Assembly (NCBI RefSeq): GCF_012033695.1
Contig: NZ_JAAVJI010000010.1
Span: 75,264-139,263 of the forward strand
Direction: 5' to 3'
DNA: 64,000 bases
Source: Pseudomonas quercus
GTDB lineage: Bacteria > Pseudomonadota > Gammaproteobacteria > Pseudomonadales > Pseudomonadaceae
Every line of letters begins with the position of its first letter. Position 1 is the stretch's first letter. Shown here in pieces: positions 53,695 to 62,067 of this stretch. A program made the translations under genes and the position numbers. Below the pieces are notes generated by a model. That model made no database searches. It was not told the DNA's origin and saw only the letters and a list, made by a program, of their open reading frames with translations.

Positions 53695-55896
53695 ATGGCT
53701 TCGAGATCGTTTGGCAATACGCTGCGCCGCCTCTGGGCGCGAGACAAGTTCAGCTATAGCGTACGGGTATTCATTGCCCTTACCGGCAGCATGGTGCTGT
53801 GCTGGTCGCGCAATGACCTGCACATGCTGATCCCTCTGTTTCTCGGCATCATCGCCAGCGCCCTGGCCGAGACCGACGATAACTGGCAGGGTCGCCTCAA
53901 CGCCTTGCTAGTCACGCTCGTGTGTTTCAGTATCGCGGCGTTCTCAGTGGAGCTGCTATTCCCCTACCCCCTGTTTTTCGTAGCGTCCATGGCACTGGCC
54001 AGCTTCGCACTCACCATGCTGGGTGCGTTGGGGGAACGCTATGGCGCTATTGCCTACGCCACATTGATCTTGTCGGTGTACACCATGATCGGAGTGGACC
54101 AGCGCGGCGGCGAACTGGCCAGCTATTGGCACGAGCCCGCACTGTTGGTGGCCGGTGCTGCCTGGTATGGCGTGCTGTCTGTGGTCTGGCAGGCAATGTT
54201 CTCAAACCAGCCGGTACAGCAGGGGCTGGCCAGTGTCTTCCGGGAGCTGGGCCTATACCTGAAAATGAAATCCTCACTGTTCGAGCCCATCCGCGGGCTG
54301 GACGTTGAGGGTCGACGCCTGGAGCTGGCACGGCAGAACGGGCGTGTGGTGGCAGCCTTGAACACGTCCAAGGAAATTATCTTCAACCGGGTTGGCAACT
54401 CGCGTCCAGGCTCGAAGGTGAGCCGCTACCTGAAGCTGTATTTCCTGGCCCAGGACATTCACGAACGCGCCAGTTCCACCCACTACCCCTATAACGCCCT
54501 GGCTGAGGCTTTCTTCCATAGCGACGTACTGTTCCGCTGCCAGCGCCTGTTGCGCCAGCAAGGCAGTGCCTGCGAGCGGTTGTCCGAAACCCTGCAATTA
54601 CGCCAGCCGTTCGTGTATGACGACACCTTTGCCGAAGCCTTGAGCGACCTTCATGCCTCGCTTGAGCACTTGCGCATTCAAAGCAACCCGGCCTGGAAAG
54701 GGCTACTCAGGTCTCTCAGGGCATTGGCGACGAACTTGGGCACCCTGGACCGGTTGCTCAGTGACGCCAGCAACCCGGACATTCTGGCCGAGGCTACCGA
54801 TAGCAGCCTGCTGGACCGCTCGCCGCGAAGCCTGACCGATGTGTGGAAACGCCTTCGCCAGAACCTTACGCCAACCTCTTTGCTGTTCCGTCATGCGCTG
54901 CGCCTGCCGCTGGCCCTGACCATTGGCTATGCCATGGTGCACCTGATTCACCCTAGCCAAGGTTACTGGATCATCCTCACCACGCTATTCGTTTGCCAGC
55001 CCAGCTACGGCGCGACTCGGCGCAAACTGGGCCAGCGGATCATAGGCACTGCCATCGGCCTGACCGTGGGCTGGGCATTGTTCGACCTCTTCCCTAGCCC
55101 TCTTGTACAGTCGTTCTTTGCCGTTGCGGCAGGGTTAGTGTTCTTCGTCAACCGCACCACGCGGTATACCCTGGCCACAGCGGCCATTACCCTGATGGTG
55201 CTGTTCTGCTTCAACCAAACGGGCAATGGGTATGGGCTGTTCCTGCCACGGCTGCTGGACACCCTACTTGGTAGCCTGATTGCGGGCCTGTTGGTGTTCC
55301 TGTTCCTGCCGGATTGGCAAGGCCGCCGGCTGAACAAAGTGCTGGCCAATACACTGAGCTGCAGCAGCGCCTACCTGCGCCAGATATTGCGCCAATACGC
55401 TGAGGGCAAGCACGATGACCTGGCCTACCGCTTGGCACGTCGCAATGCGCACAACGCCGATGCGGCGCTTTCTACCACCTTGGCCAATATGCTGCTGGAG
55501 CCTGGGCACTTCCGCAAAGAGGCAGACGCTGGGTTTCGCTTCCTTGTGCTGTCTCATACCTTGCTCAGTTACCTATCCGGCCTGGGCGCTCACCGGGGCA
55601 CAGACCTTCCCGAGCCCGTGCGGGACGAGCTGATCCTAGGCGTAGGCGAGCAACTGGCGTCGAGCCTGGACCAGATTGCCACGGGGCTTGCTGAACACAG
55701 CCCGGTGGTCGTACACGATGAAAAGGAGCAGGCGCTGGCTGAGCGCCTGGAGCAAATGCCTGAGGAGCTGGATGAAAACCAGCGCCTGGTTCAAGGCCAA
55801 CTGGCGCTGATCGGCCGGCAGTTGGCTCCTTTGCGCACAATGGCTGCGCACCTGGCGCAGCCCAAGGCTGTCACCACCCCGGCCCCTGCCTTATAA
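53695..55896 (+). CDS. yccS: YccS/FUSC-family inner-membrane protein
   Basis: The 733-residue membrane protein has the duplicated layout of the YccS/YhfK/FUSC family: two blocks of about five to six helices (about 20-175 and 405-540), separated by a cytoplasmic domain and followed by a second soluble domain with a C-terminal coiled part. The second block starts RHALRLPLALTIGYAMVHLI and contains GYWIILTTLFVCQPSYGATR, a family signature. Related proteins (AaeB, fusaric acid resistance) are efflux components, but no substrate is known for YccS. It converges on the response regulator gene. Confidence 0.9.
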   Translation: MASRSFGNTLRRLWARDKFSYSVRVFIALTGSMVLCWSRNDLHMLIPLFLGIIASALAETDDNWQGRLNALLVTLVCFSIAAFSVELLFPYPLFFVASMALASFALTMLGALGERYGAIAYATLILSVYTMIGVDQRGGELASYWHEPALLVAGAAWYGVLSVVWQAMFSNQPVQQGLASVFRELGLYLKMKSSLFEPIRGLDVEGRRLELARQNGRVVAALNTSKEIIFNRVGNSRPGSKVSRYLKLYFLAQDIHERASSTHYPYNALAEAFFHSDVLFRCQRLLRQQGSACERLSETLQLRQPFVYDDTFAEALSDLHASLEHLRIQSNPAWKGLLRSLRALATNLGTLDRLLSDASNPDILAEATDSSLLDRSPRSLTDVWKRLRQNLTPTSLLFRHALRLPLALTIGYAMVHLIHPSQGYWIILTTLFVCQPSYGATRRKLGQRIIGTAIGLTVGWALFDLFPSPLVQSFFAVAAGLVFFVNRTTRYTLATAAITLMVLFCFNQTGNGYGLFLPRLLDTLLGSLIAGLLVFLFLPDWQGRRLNKVLANTLSCSSAYLRQILRQYAEGKHDDLAYRLARRNAHNADAALSTTLANMLLEPGHFRKEADAGFRFLVLSHTLLSYLSGLGAHRGTDLPEPVRDELILGVGEQLASSLDQIATGLAEHSPVVVHDEKEQALAERLEQMPEELDENQRLVQGQLALIGRQLAPLRTMAAHLAQPKAVTTPAPAL

Positions 55897-55905
55897 AGGC
55901 CGGGG
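55877..55905. terminator. Stem-loop between convergent genes
   Basis: CCCCGGCC and GGCCGGGG make an eight-pair stem around a 13-base loop that contains the yccS stop codon, and it ends just before the stop of the opposite-strand regulator. It is symmetrical and could act in both directions. There is no T run on either side, so confidence is modest. Confidence 0.4.
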
Positions 55906-58020
55906 CTACGCGTCAGGCGAGGCACTCAATGGGAATTGTGTGGCATCCAGCGCTGTAAGGGGGCGGGCCACCATAAACCCTTGGATGTATTGGCAGCCAT
56001 TGTCGACCAGCCAGCGGTACTGCTCTGCGGTTTCTACACCTTCAGCAATTACGGTAATGGAAAACTCGCGGCACAGCTCAATGATAGCGCGTGCGATAGC
56101 AGCATCCCGCTGAGACCCTGGCAGGTTGCCGATCAATTGCCGGTCCAGCTTGAGCGTATCGATAGGCAGGTCACGCAGGATCTTCAACGAACAATGCTCT
56201 GCCCCGAAATCATCCAATGCCACCCGTACGCCCAAACCTCGCAGTAAGGACAATTGCCGGCGAGTCTCCTCGGGGTTATGCAATAGCGAAGGCTCCACGA
56301 CCTCGATTTCCAACTGATGGGGCATAAGGCCGTTAGTGGAAATAGCATGCTGCAGGTCGGCTATCAGGTTGGGCATGCTGAACTGAGCATTGCTCAGGCT
56401 AATGCTCAGGACCAGGTCCTCCTCGAAGCGCTCACGCCACTGCCGGCGTTGTGACGCACCCTCCTGATAGATCCATGACGTAAGCCGGCTGATCAGGCGT
56501 GCTTCTTCAAGCAATGGAATGAACAGCCCAGGCGGCACATCCCCCACACTGGGATGCTGCCAGCGCAGCAAGGCTTCAAAGCCTCGCAAGCGGCCGTCCG
56601 CCAGGCGTACCTGGGGCTGGTACACCAGAGAAAACTCTTTGTGCTCGATGGCCGCCGATACGCTTTCCTCCAACAGCAAGCGCGAGCGGGCGCGCACGTT
56701 CAGGTCCTGGTCGTAATACCGATATTGCTGCTTGCCAGCCTGCTTGGCGGCATACATGGCAATGTCTGCTGCGCGCAGCAAATGCTCAAGGCTGACGCCG
56801 CATTCAGGGTAGGTTGCGATACCGATGCTCACACCCAGGCTCACTTCAAGGCCGTCGACCTGAGTGCAACTGCGCATGCGTTCCAGAATCTTTTCCGCGA
56901 CTTTGGCAGCCTGCTCAGGGTAATCCAAGGTATCGAGCAGCACGGTAAATTCGTCGCCGCCAATGCGGCCAATAATGTCGTAAGGGCGTAGCAATGCTTT
57001 TAATTGCGCTGCTACCCAGCGCAGCACACGGTCGCCTGCATCGTGGCCATGGGTATCGTTGATACGCTTGAACCCGTCCATGTCCAGGTACAGCAAAGCC
57101 TGGCTCTTCTCAGGCCGCTCATTGCGCACCAATGCGCTTTCTACGGTCTGGTAGAAGCCGCGACGGTTCAGCAACCCGGTCAGTGGGTCGGTAACCGCTT
57201 GAAACTCCAATTGCTGGTGCAGGTTGCGCACCACTGACATGTCCTGGACAGTCAGTACCATGGCCTTTTCGGACGTAAGCGGCGCGCACGACAGGGACAC
57301 GGGCAACGATTGGCCTGAGTAAGTACGCAAAACGGCATCGTGCACCCGGTGAATATCGCGCAGCGTATAAGCACGGAAGAACTCTGATTCGTGCCAACTC
57401 ACCACACTTGGCTTTTCGATAAAGTCCAGCAAGCGCGCGCTTTGCAACTCGTCGATCGTTGCGCCTAGCAAGCGGGAAATGGCCGGGTTGGCGAAACGGA
57501 TGTTGCCGATCTCGTCGATGACCAAGATGCCTTCAGCGGCGTTTTCCAATACCGAGGCATTGAAAGCACGTGCCGTTTCCAGGTCCTTGGTCAGGCGTTG
57601 CAGCTCACGCCGGCTGCGTTGCTGTTCAAGAATGGCCTGGACCTTGGGTTTGAGAATGTCCGGGTCAATGGGCTTGAACAGGTAATCCACGGCGCCATTG
57701 GCGTAGCCCTTGAGTACCGCTGCATCCGACTGCTCGTTGGCCGTGAGAAAAATAATGGGGGTAAGCCGCGTTCGCTGGCTGCCCTTCATCAGCCGGGCTA
57801 CTTCAAAGCCATCCATGCCAGGCATTTGAACGTCGAGCAGCACCAAATCCACTTCGTGCTGCAACAGCAACCCCAAGGCTTCTACCCCTGAAGGGGCGGT
57901 CATGACCTGCCAGTCCTGCCGTTCCAGCAAGGCCCGCATACTCAAAAGGTTTTCTGGGTAATCGTCCACCACAAGCACGGTTGACCGGTCTTCAATGGGT
58001 TTGGTAAGGGCGCGATCCAT
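55906..58020 (-). CDS. Response regulator with PAS, GGDEF and EAL domains
   Basis: This 704-residue soluble protein couples phosphorelay input to c-di-GMP turnover. It has an N-terminal receiver domain (LVVDDYPEN, phospho-acceptor Asp in LVLLDVQMPG, about 15-135), a PAS (about 150-270), a GGDEF domain with intact GGDEF in RIGGDEFTVLLD, and an EAL domain with EALLRW, LDDFG, LKLDR and AEGVETAEQ. The loop after DDFG reads AEHCSL instead of GTGYSSL, so phosphodiesterase activity may be altered. I use the ATG at 58020; one four codons upstream (58032) is also possible. No partner histidine kinase is adjacent. It is an orphan regulator here. Confidence 0.92.
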   Translation of the reverse strand: MDRALTKPIEDRSTVLVVDDYPENLLSMRALLERQDWQVMTAPSGVEALGLLLQHEVDLVLLDVQMPGMDGFEVARLMKGSQRTRLTPIIFLTANEQSDAAVLKGYANGAVDYLFKPIDPDILKPKVQAILEQQRSRRELQRLTKDLETARAFNASVLENAAEGILVIDEIGNIRFANPAISRLLGATIDELQSARLLDFIEKPSVVSWHESEFFRAYTLRDIHRVHDAVLRTYSGQSLPVSLSCAPLTSEKAMVLTVQDMSVVRNLHQQLEFQAVTDPLTGLLNRRGFYQTVESALVRNERPEKSQALLYLDMDGFKRINDTHGHDAGDRVLRWVAAQLKALLRPYDIIGRIGGDEFTVLLDTLDYPEQAAKVAEKILERMRSCTQVDGLEVSLGVSIGIATYPECGVSLEHLLRAADIAMYAAKQAGKQQYRYYDQDLNVRARSRLLLEESVSAAIEHKEFSLVYQPQVRLADGRLRGFEALLRWQHPSVGDVPPGLFIPLLEEARLISRLTSWIYQEGASQRRQWRERFEEDLVLSISLSNAQFSMPNLIADLQHAISTNGLMPHQLEIEVVEPSLLHNPEETRRQLSLLRGLGVRVALDDFGAEHCSLKILRDLPIDTLKLDRQLIGNLPGSQRDAAIARAIIELCREFSITVIAEGVETAEQYRWLVDNGCQYIQGFMVARPLTALDATQFPLSASPDA

Positions 58021-58352
58021 GCTACTTCTCATCTACAAGGTGGCCACAAGCCAGCATTTGCTGGGCCTGGGTAGAAGACACTCTAGCCTCGCTTTTGTCG
58101 CTTGGCGCAACGGTAAAACTTCAAAACCCTCGCGAAGCCGACGAATGGTAATTTGCTGAATCGCTCTGAATCAAAGGGTTATGCACTGCCGACAAACGGC
58201 TGGCGCCAAGAGGATGGCGCCTAAATAAAAACAGTGTACATTTTTTTACATACAAAGGCAGGCCACCTTTCATATATCCGGATTAATCCGGCGTTGTGCT
58301 GTGGAATTATTTGGCCATCAACTTCCAGTATTAGTAGTGTAGGTGAATAATC
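58021..58352. promoter_or_regulatory. Divergent control region before the alginate lyase gene
   Basis: The gap between the regulator and the lyase has no gene. It holds a short hairpin (GGCGCC at 58202-58207 and 58216-58221) and the 14-base perfect palindrome CCGGATTAATCCGG at 58278-58291, about 60 bases before the lyase ATG. The palindrome is a plausible operator. The region is more AT-rich than its surroundings from about 58220. Confidence 0.5.
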
Positions 58353-59033
58353 ATGATCGACCTCTCCACTTGGAACCTCAGCGTACCTGTTGGAACTCCA
58401 GCGACTACTATCGATACGCCAGTATTGATGAAAGGTTACAAAGACTCTTACTTCCATGCCGACACCGGCACCCTTTTCTTCTGGGCGCCCGTAACCGGTT
58501 CGGTTACCAAAAGTGCGAAGTACCCGCGCAGCGAATTGCGAGAAACCAATGTAGATGGTTCTGTGCATAACTGGAAGTACTCAGCTGCCGACAACTACTT
58601 GCGTGCAAGTATTACCGTGGCCAAAGTACCCTCAAGCGGCAAGATCGTGATCGGCCAGATCCATCAGAATGGCAGCAACGAGCCGCTGATCAAGCTGGAG
58701 TATCAGTACAAGACCAGCAGCAAGACCGGCAATATCGTGGCCAAATTGCGCCCTTCGCCCTCCCAGGACGAGCCCACCGTAATCCAGATAGGTACGGGCG
58801 TGAAGATGAATGAAAAGTTTGACTACACTATTCATTTGGATACGACCGGGCTGCTTAGCGTGGATGCGGCCAACTATCATTGGTCGACCAAACTCGACGA
58901 TACCTGGAAAACAAAAGACCTGTACTTCAAGGCAGGTGTGTATGTGCAGGACAATACAGGGTATGCCACCGAAGGGGGGCAGGTAACCTTCACAAAGCTA
59001 TCAATTAGCCATGATGCAATGGCAAAAAAATAG
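58353..59033 (+). CDS. Polysaccharide lyase family 7 (alginate lyase)
   Basis: The 226-residue enzyme is a beta-jelly-roll alginate lyase that cleaves by beta-elimination. All three PL7 motifs are present: RSELR (59-63), QIH (102-104) and YFKAGVY (191-197). The protein is a single catalytic domain and begins directly with the fold (MIDLSTWNLSVPV). There is no signal peptide, unlike most secreted PL7 enzymes, so it is cytoplasmic or exported in some other way. The gene stands alone between control regions and shares a terminator with fba. Confidence 0.92.
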   Translation: MIDLSTWNLSVPVGTPATTIDTPVLMKGYKDSYFHADTGTLFFWAPVTGSVTKSAKYPRSELRETNVDGSVHNWKYSAADNYLRASITVAKVPSSGKIVIGQIHQNGSNEPLIKLEYQYKTSSKTGNIVAKLRPSPSQDEPTVIQIGTGVKMNEKFDYTIHLDTTGLLSVDAANYHWSTKLDDTWKTKDLYFKAGVYVQDNTGYATEGGQVTFTKLSISHDAMAKK

Positions 59034-59073
59034 CCTTCTGATTAGCAGCCCTACAGCTTGCATGTAAAAACAA

Positions 59074-59110
59074 AGCGGCCGATGAAAACATCTCATCGGC
59101 CGCTTTTTTT
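59074..59110. terminator. Bidirectional terminator, lyase and fba
   Basis: AGCGGCCGATGA pairs perfectly with TCATCGGCCGCT (12 pairs, seven-base loop), followed by a T run on the plus strand and preceded by an A-rich run (59065-59073) that serves the minus strand. It lies 40 bases after the lyase stop and 24 bases beyond the fba stop. Confidence 0.92.
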
Positions 59111-59133
59111 AGTTGCGCTTCGTTTATAACGGC

Positions 59134-60198
59134 TTAATTGACCTTGGCGGCCAATTCACCTTTGGCGTAACGTTGGAACATGACTTCAAGGGACAGCGCC
59201 TTGATCTTCGAAGCCATGCCTGCCGTACCAAACGCTTCGTAACGATCAATACAGACATCGCGCATGGCCGTCACGGTATGGCCCAGGTATTTGCGTGGGT
59301 CGAATTCGCTTGGGTTCTGCGCCATGAAGCGGCGGATTGCCCCCGTGGACGCCAGGCGCAGGTCGGTATCGATGTTTACCTTGCGTACGCCGTACTTGAT
59401 ACCTTCGACGATTTCCTCAACAGGTACGCCGTAGGTTTCCTTGATGTCACCACCGTACTCGTTGATGATCGCCAGCCAGTCCTGAGGTACCGAGGACGAA
59501 CCGTGCATCACCAGGTGGGTGTTCGGAATACGCTTGTGAATTTCCTTGATGCGGTCGATAGCAAGCACGTCGCCGGTAGGCGGCTTGGTGAACTTGTAGG
59601 CGCCATGGCTGGTACCGATGGCGATCGCCAAGGCATCCACTTGGGTCTGCTTTACGAAGTCGGCCGCTTCTTCCGGATCTGTCAGCATCTGGCTGTGGTC
59701 CAGCGTGCCTTCGGCACCAACGCCGTCTTCTTCGCCAGCCTGGCCAGTTTCCAATGACCCCAGGCAACCTAGTTCACCTTCCACAGATACGCCGCAGGCG
59801 TGAGCGAAGGCCACGGTCTGCTTGGTCACGCGCACGTTGTACTCGTAGTCGGACGGGGTTTTGCCGTCTTCCTTGAGCGAACCGTCCATCATGACCGAGC
59901 TGAAGCCCAGCTGGATGGAGCGCTGGCAGATGTCTGGGCTGGTGCCATGGTCCTGGTGCATCACCACCGGAATATGCGGAAACTCTTCAACCGCTGCGAG
60001 GATCAGATGCCGCAGGAAGGGGGCGCCCGCGTACTTGCGCGCACCCGCCGACGCCTGCACGATAACAGGCGAATCGGTCTTGTCGGCCGCTTCCATGATC
60101 GCGCGCATCTGTTCAAGGTTGTTCACGTTGAAGGCTGGAACGCCGTAGCCGAATTCGGCAGCGTGGTCCAGCAACTGGCGCAAGCTAATCAGTGCCAT
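59134..60198 (-). CDS. fba: Class II fructose-1,6-bisphosphate aldolase
   Basis: The 354-residue zinc aldolase makes fructose bisphosphate from triose phosphates; in pseudomonads it works mainly in gluconeogenesis. The start is the ATG at 60198 (MALISLRQLLDHAAEFGYGVPAFNV) with GGAGA upstream; the longer frame before it is not used. HIPVVMHQDHG holds zinc-binding His and the catalytic Asp region, and HLVMHGSSSVP provides a further zinc His and the phosphate-binding residues. It is the Calvin-type subclass seen in P. putida (fda). It is downstream of pgk and two lipoprotein genes. Confidence 0.96.
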   Translation of the reverse strand: MALISLRQLLDHAAEFGYGVPAFNVNNLEQMRAIMEAADKTDSPVIVQASAGARKYAGAPFLRHLILAAVEEFPHIPVVMHQDHGTSPDICQRSIQLGFSSVMMDGSLKEDGKTPSDYEYNVRVTKQTVAFAHACGVSVEGELGCLGSLETGQAGEEDGVGAEGTLDHSQMLTDPEEAADFVKQTQVDALAIAIGTSHGAYKFTKPPTGDVLAIDRIKEIHKRIPNTHLVMHGSSSVPQDWLAIINEYGGDIKETYGVPVEEIVEGIKYGVRKVNIDTDLRLASTGAIRRFMAQNPSEFDPRKYLGHTVTAMRDVCIDRYEAFGTAGMASKIKALSLEVMFQRYAKGELAAKVN

Positions 60199-60387
60199 GG
60201 TTTGTAGTTCTCCCGGTCCAGGGTCGTTTAAGGTGCAAGCACGGTTGCCAGAGGCAGCCGCCCTACAGGCTAGCCACGGGCCATCATTCAGCCCGGGGGT
60301 ATACACAGGGCCTGTTCCAAGCCCTGGCCAATCTGATTCTGAATAACAGCCAACGGCAACGGCCCTGCGCAAGCGAGGCCGGCCAGG

Positions 60388-60591
60388 TTACTGCGACCCG
60401 CAATCTTGCAGGTTGTTGCGACCTCCAGTCGGATCGCCGGTCGCATTGGTTTGTACACGCTGGTCATTCTGATTGCTGGGCACATTCACAGGTGCGGGGC
60501 TGAAGACCTCACAAGCGCTGCGTTCGCCACCGAACATCGAGCAACCGGACAATACGAGCAACGCACAGGCCAAAGCCAGAACAGGTTTCAT
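60388..60591 (-). CDS. Small lipoprotein, unknown function
   Basis: The 67-residue protein has a type II signal peptide, MKPVLALACALLVLSGC, with the lipobox LSGC at 14-17. The mature part is about 50 residues, hydrophilic, rich in Asn and Gln, with two more cysteines that could form a disulfide. It is read in the same direction as pgk and fba, between them. The position after the lipobox (Ser-Met) suggests outer-membrane sorting. I do not recognise the family. Confidence 0.75.
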   Translation of the reverse strand: MKPVLALACALLVLSGCSMFGGERSACEVFSPAPVNVPSNQNDQRVQTNATGDPTGGRNNLQDCGSQ

Positions 60592-60653
60592 GATCGTTTC
60601 CCTTTATTCACCAGGACGGTCCTAAAAAGACTCTGTCGTGGCCAGTTCGTTGC

Positions 60654-60899
60654 TCACGGGCAGGGTTTGGTGCCCTCTTCGGCCTCGGCATCGTAGCTGT
60701 CGAGTGCCTCTTGCCCCTGCCGTTTGTTGATCACAGGTGCGGTTTCTTCCATCCAACGGATACGCCAATTCTGCTCGGTGCATTTGGCGGCAGGTTCGGC
60801 ACCCTCACCCTTCCCTCCAAAACCTGGGCTGGCATCATGGCTACAGGCCGCAAGCGCACCTAGCAGCATCAGTAGCAGAGCGCTGCGGGCCATGGCCAA
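60654..60899 (-). CDS. Small lipoprotein, unknown function
   Basis: The 81-residue protein starts MAMARSALLLMLLGALAACS, a signal peptide with lipobox LAAC at 16-19. The mature part has two cysteines (in AAKCTEQNW and at GTKPCP) and is acidic near its end. The ATG lies directly next to the pgk stop (60899/60900), so it is translated from the pgk transcript. I do not recognise the function; the second lipoprotein follows 62 bases further on. Confidence 0.75.
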   Translation of the reverse strand: MAMARSALLLMLLGALAACSHDASPGFGGKGEGAEPAAKCTEQNWRIRWMEETAPVINKRQGQEALDSYDAEAEEGTKPCP

Positions 60900-62063
60900 T
60901 TAGCCTTTTGCACGCTGTTCGAGCATTTCAACGGCTGGTAATACTTTCCCTTCCACAAACTCAAGGAAGGCACCGCCGCCCGTAGAGATGTAGGAGATCT
61001 GGTCCGCAATGCCATACTTGTCGATCGCGGCCAGGGTATCGCCACCCCCTGCAATGGAAAACGCCGGGCTTTCAGCAATGCCTTTGGCCAGCACCTTGGT
61101 ACCGTTACCGAACTGATCGAATTCGAAAACACCCACCGGGCCGTTCCACAGGATGGTCTTCGCGCTTTTCAGCAACGCTGCAAACTGGTCAGCCGTCTTC
61201 GGGCCAATGTCCAGAATCATGTCGTCGTCGGCAACGTCAGCGATGGCCTTCACGGTAGCCTGTGCTGATTCGGCGAATTCCTTGGCCACTACCACGTCAA
61301 CCGGCAGCGGTACGTTGACCTTGGCAGCAATGGCACGCGCGGTATCTAGCAGGTCGGGCTCATACAGGGATTTGCCGACCTTATGGCCTGCCGCTGCCAG
61401 GAAAGTATTGGCAATGCCTCCCCCTACGATCAACTGGTCACATACTGTGCTCAGGCTATTGAGCACATCGAGCTTGGTCGAAACCTTCGAGCCCGCCACA
61501 ATGGCGGCCATCGGCTTGGCTGGCGCCTTCAAGGCCTTGCCCAATGCGTCCAGCTCGGCAGCCAGCAGTGGGCCTGCGGCCGCTACCTCTGCAAACTTTG
61601 CTACGCCATGGGTCGAGCCTTCGGCGCGGTGGGCGGTGCCAAAGGCGTCCATCACGAACACGTCGCAAAGTGCGGCGTATTTCTGCGCCAGCTCGTCTGC
61701 GTTCTTTTTCTCGCCCTTGTTGAAGCGCACGTTTTCGAACAGCACCACAGTGCCCGGCTCCACCGACACGCCATCGAGGTAATCCGAGACCAACGCCACG
61801 TCACGGCCCAAGGCTTTGCTCAGGTAGTCCGCCACAGGCTTGAGACTGTTCTCTGCCGAGAACTCGCCCTCGGTGGGGCGGCCCAGGTGCGAACACACCA
61901 TTACGGCAGCGCCTTTTTCCAGCGCCAGCTTGATGGTTGGCAGCGAGGCGACAATGCGCGCATCGCTGGCCACCACGCCATCCTTGATCGGAACATTCAG
62001 GTCTTCGCGAATCAATACGCGCTTGCCCTGAAGGTCCAGGTCGCTCATTTTCAACACGGTCAT
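60900..62063 (-). CDS. pgk: Phosphoglycerate kinase
   Basis: The 387-residue cytoplasmic enzyme interconverts 1,3-bisphosphoglycerate and 3-phosphoglycerate with ADP/ATP. Landmarks are KRVLIREDLNVPIKDG (substrate-binding), MVCSHLGRPTEG, FVMDAFGTAHRAEGST, IVAGSKVSTKLDVL, and the C-terminal nucleotide loop FSIAGGGDTLAAI. The length is the usual one. It lies four bases after the epd stop, forming the core epd-pgk pair common in gammaproteobacteria. Confidence 0.98.
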   Translation of the reverse strand: MTVLKMSDLDLQGKRVLIREDLNVPIKDGVVASDARIVASLPTIKLALEKGAAVMVCSHLGRPTEGEFSAENSLKPVADYLSKALGRDVALVSDYLDGVSVEPGTVVLFENVRFNKGEKKNADELAQKYAALCDVFVMDAFGTAHRAEGSTHGVAKFAEVAAAGPLLAAELDALGKALKAPAKPMAAIVAGSKVSTKLDVLNSLSTVCDQLIVGGGIANTFLAAAGHKVGKSLYEPDLLDTARAIAAKVNVPLPVDVVVAKEFAESAQATVKAIADVADDDMILDIGPKTADQFAALLKSAKTILWNGPVGVFEFDQFGNGTKVLAKGIAESPAFSIAGGGDTLAAIDKYGIADQISYISTGGGAFLEFVEGKVLPAVEMLEQRAKG

Positions 62064-62067
62064 GGTG

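Noticed and set aside
60306..60326. Short inverted repeat between the lipoprotein gene and fba as a terminator
   Set aside because: The stem is only six pairs with a nine-base loop and no T run in either direction.
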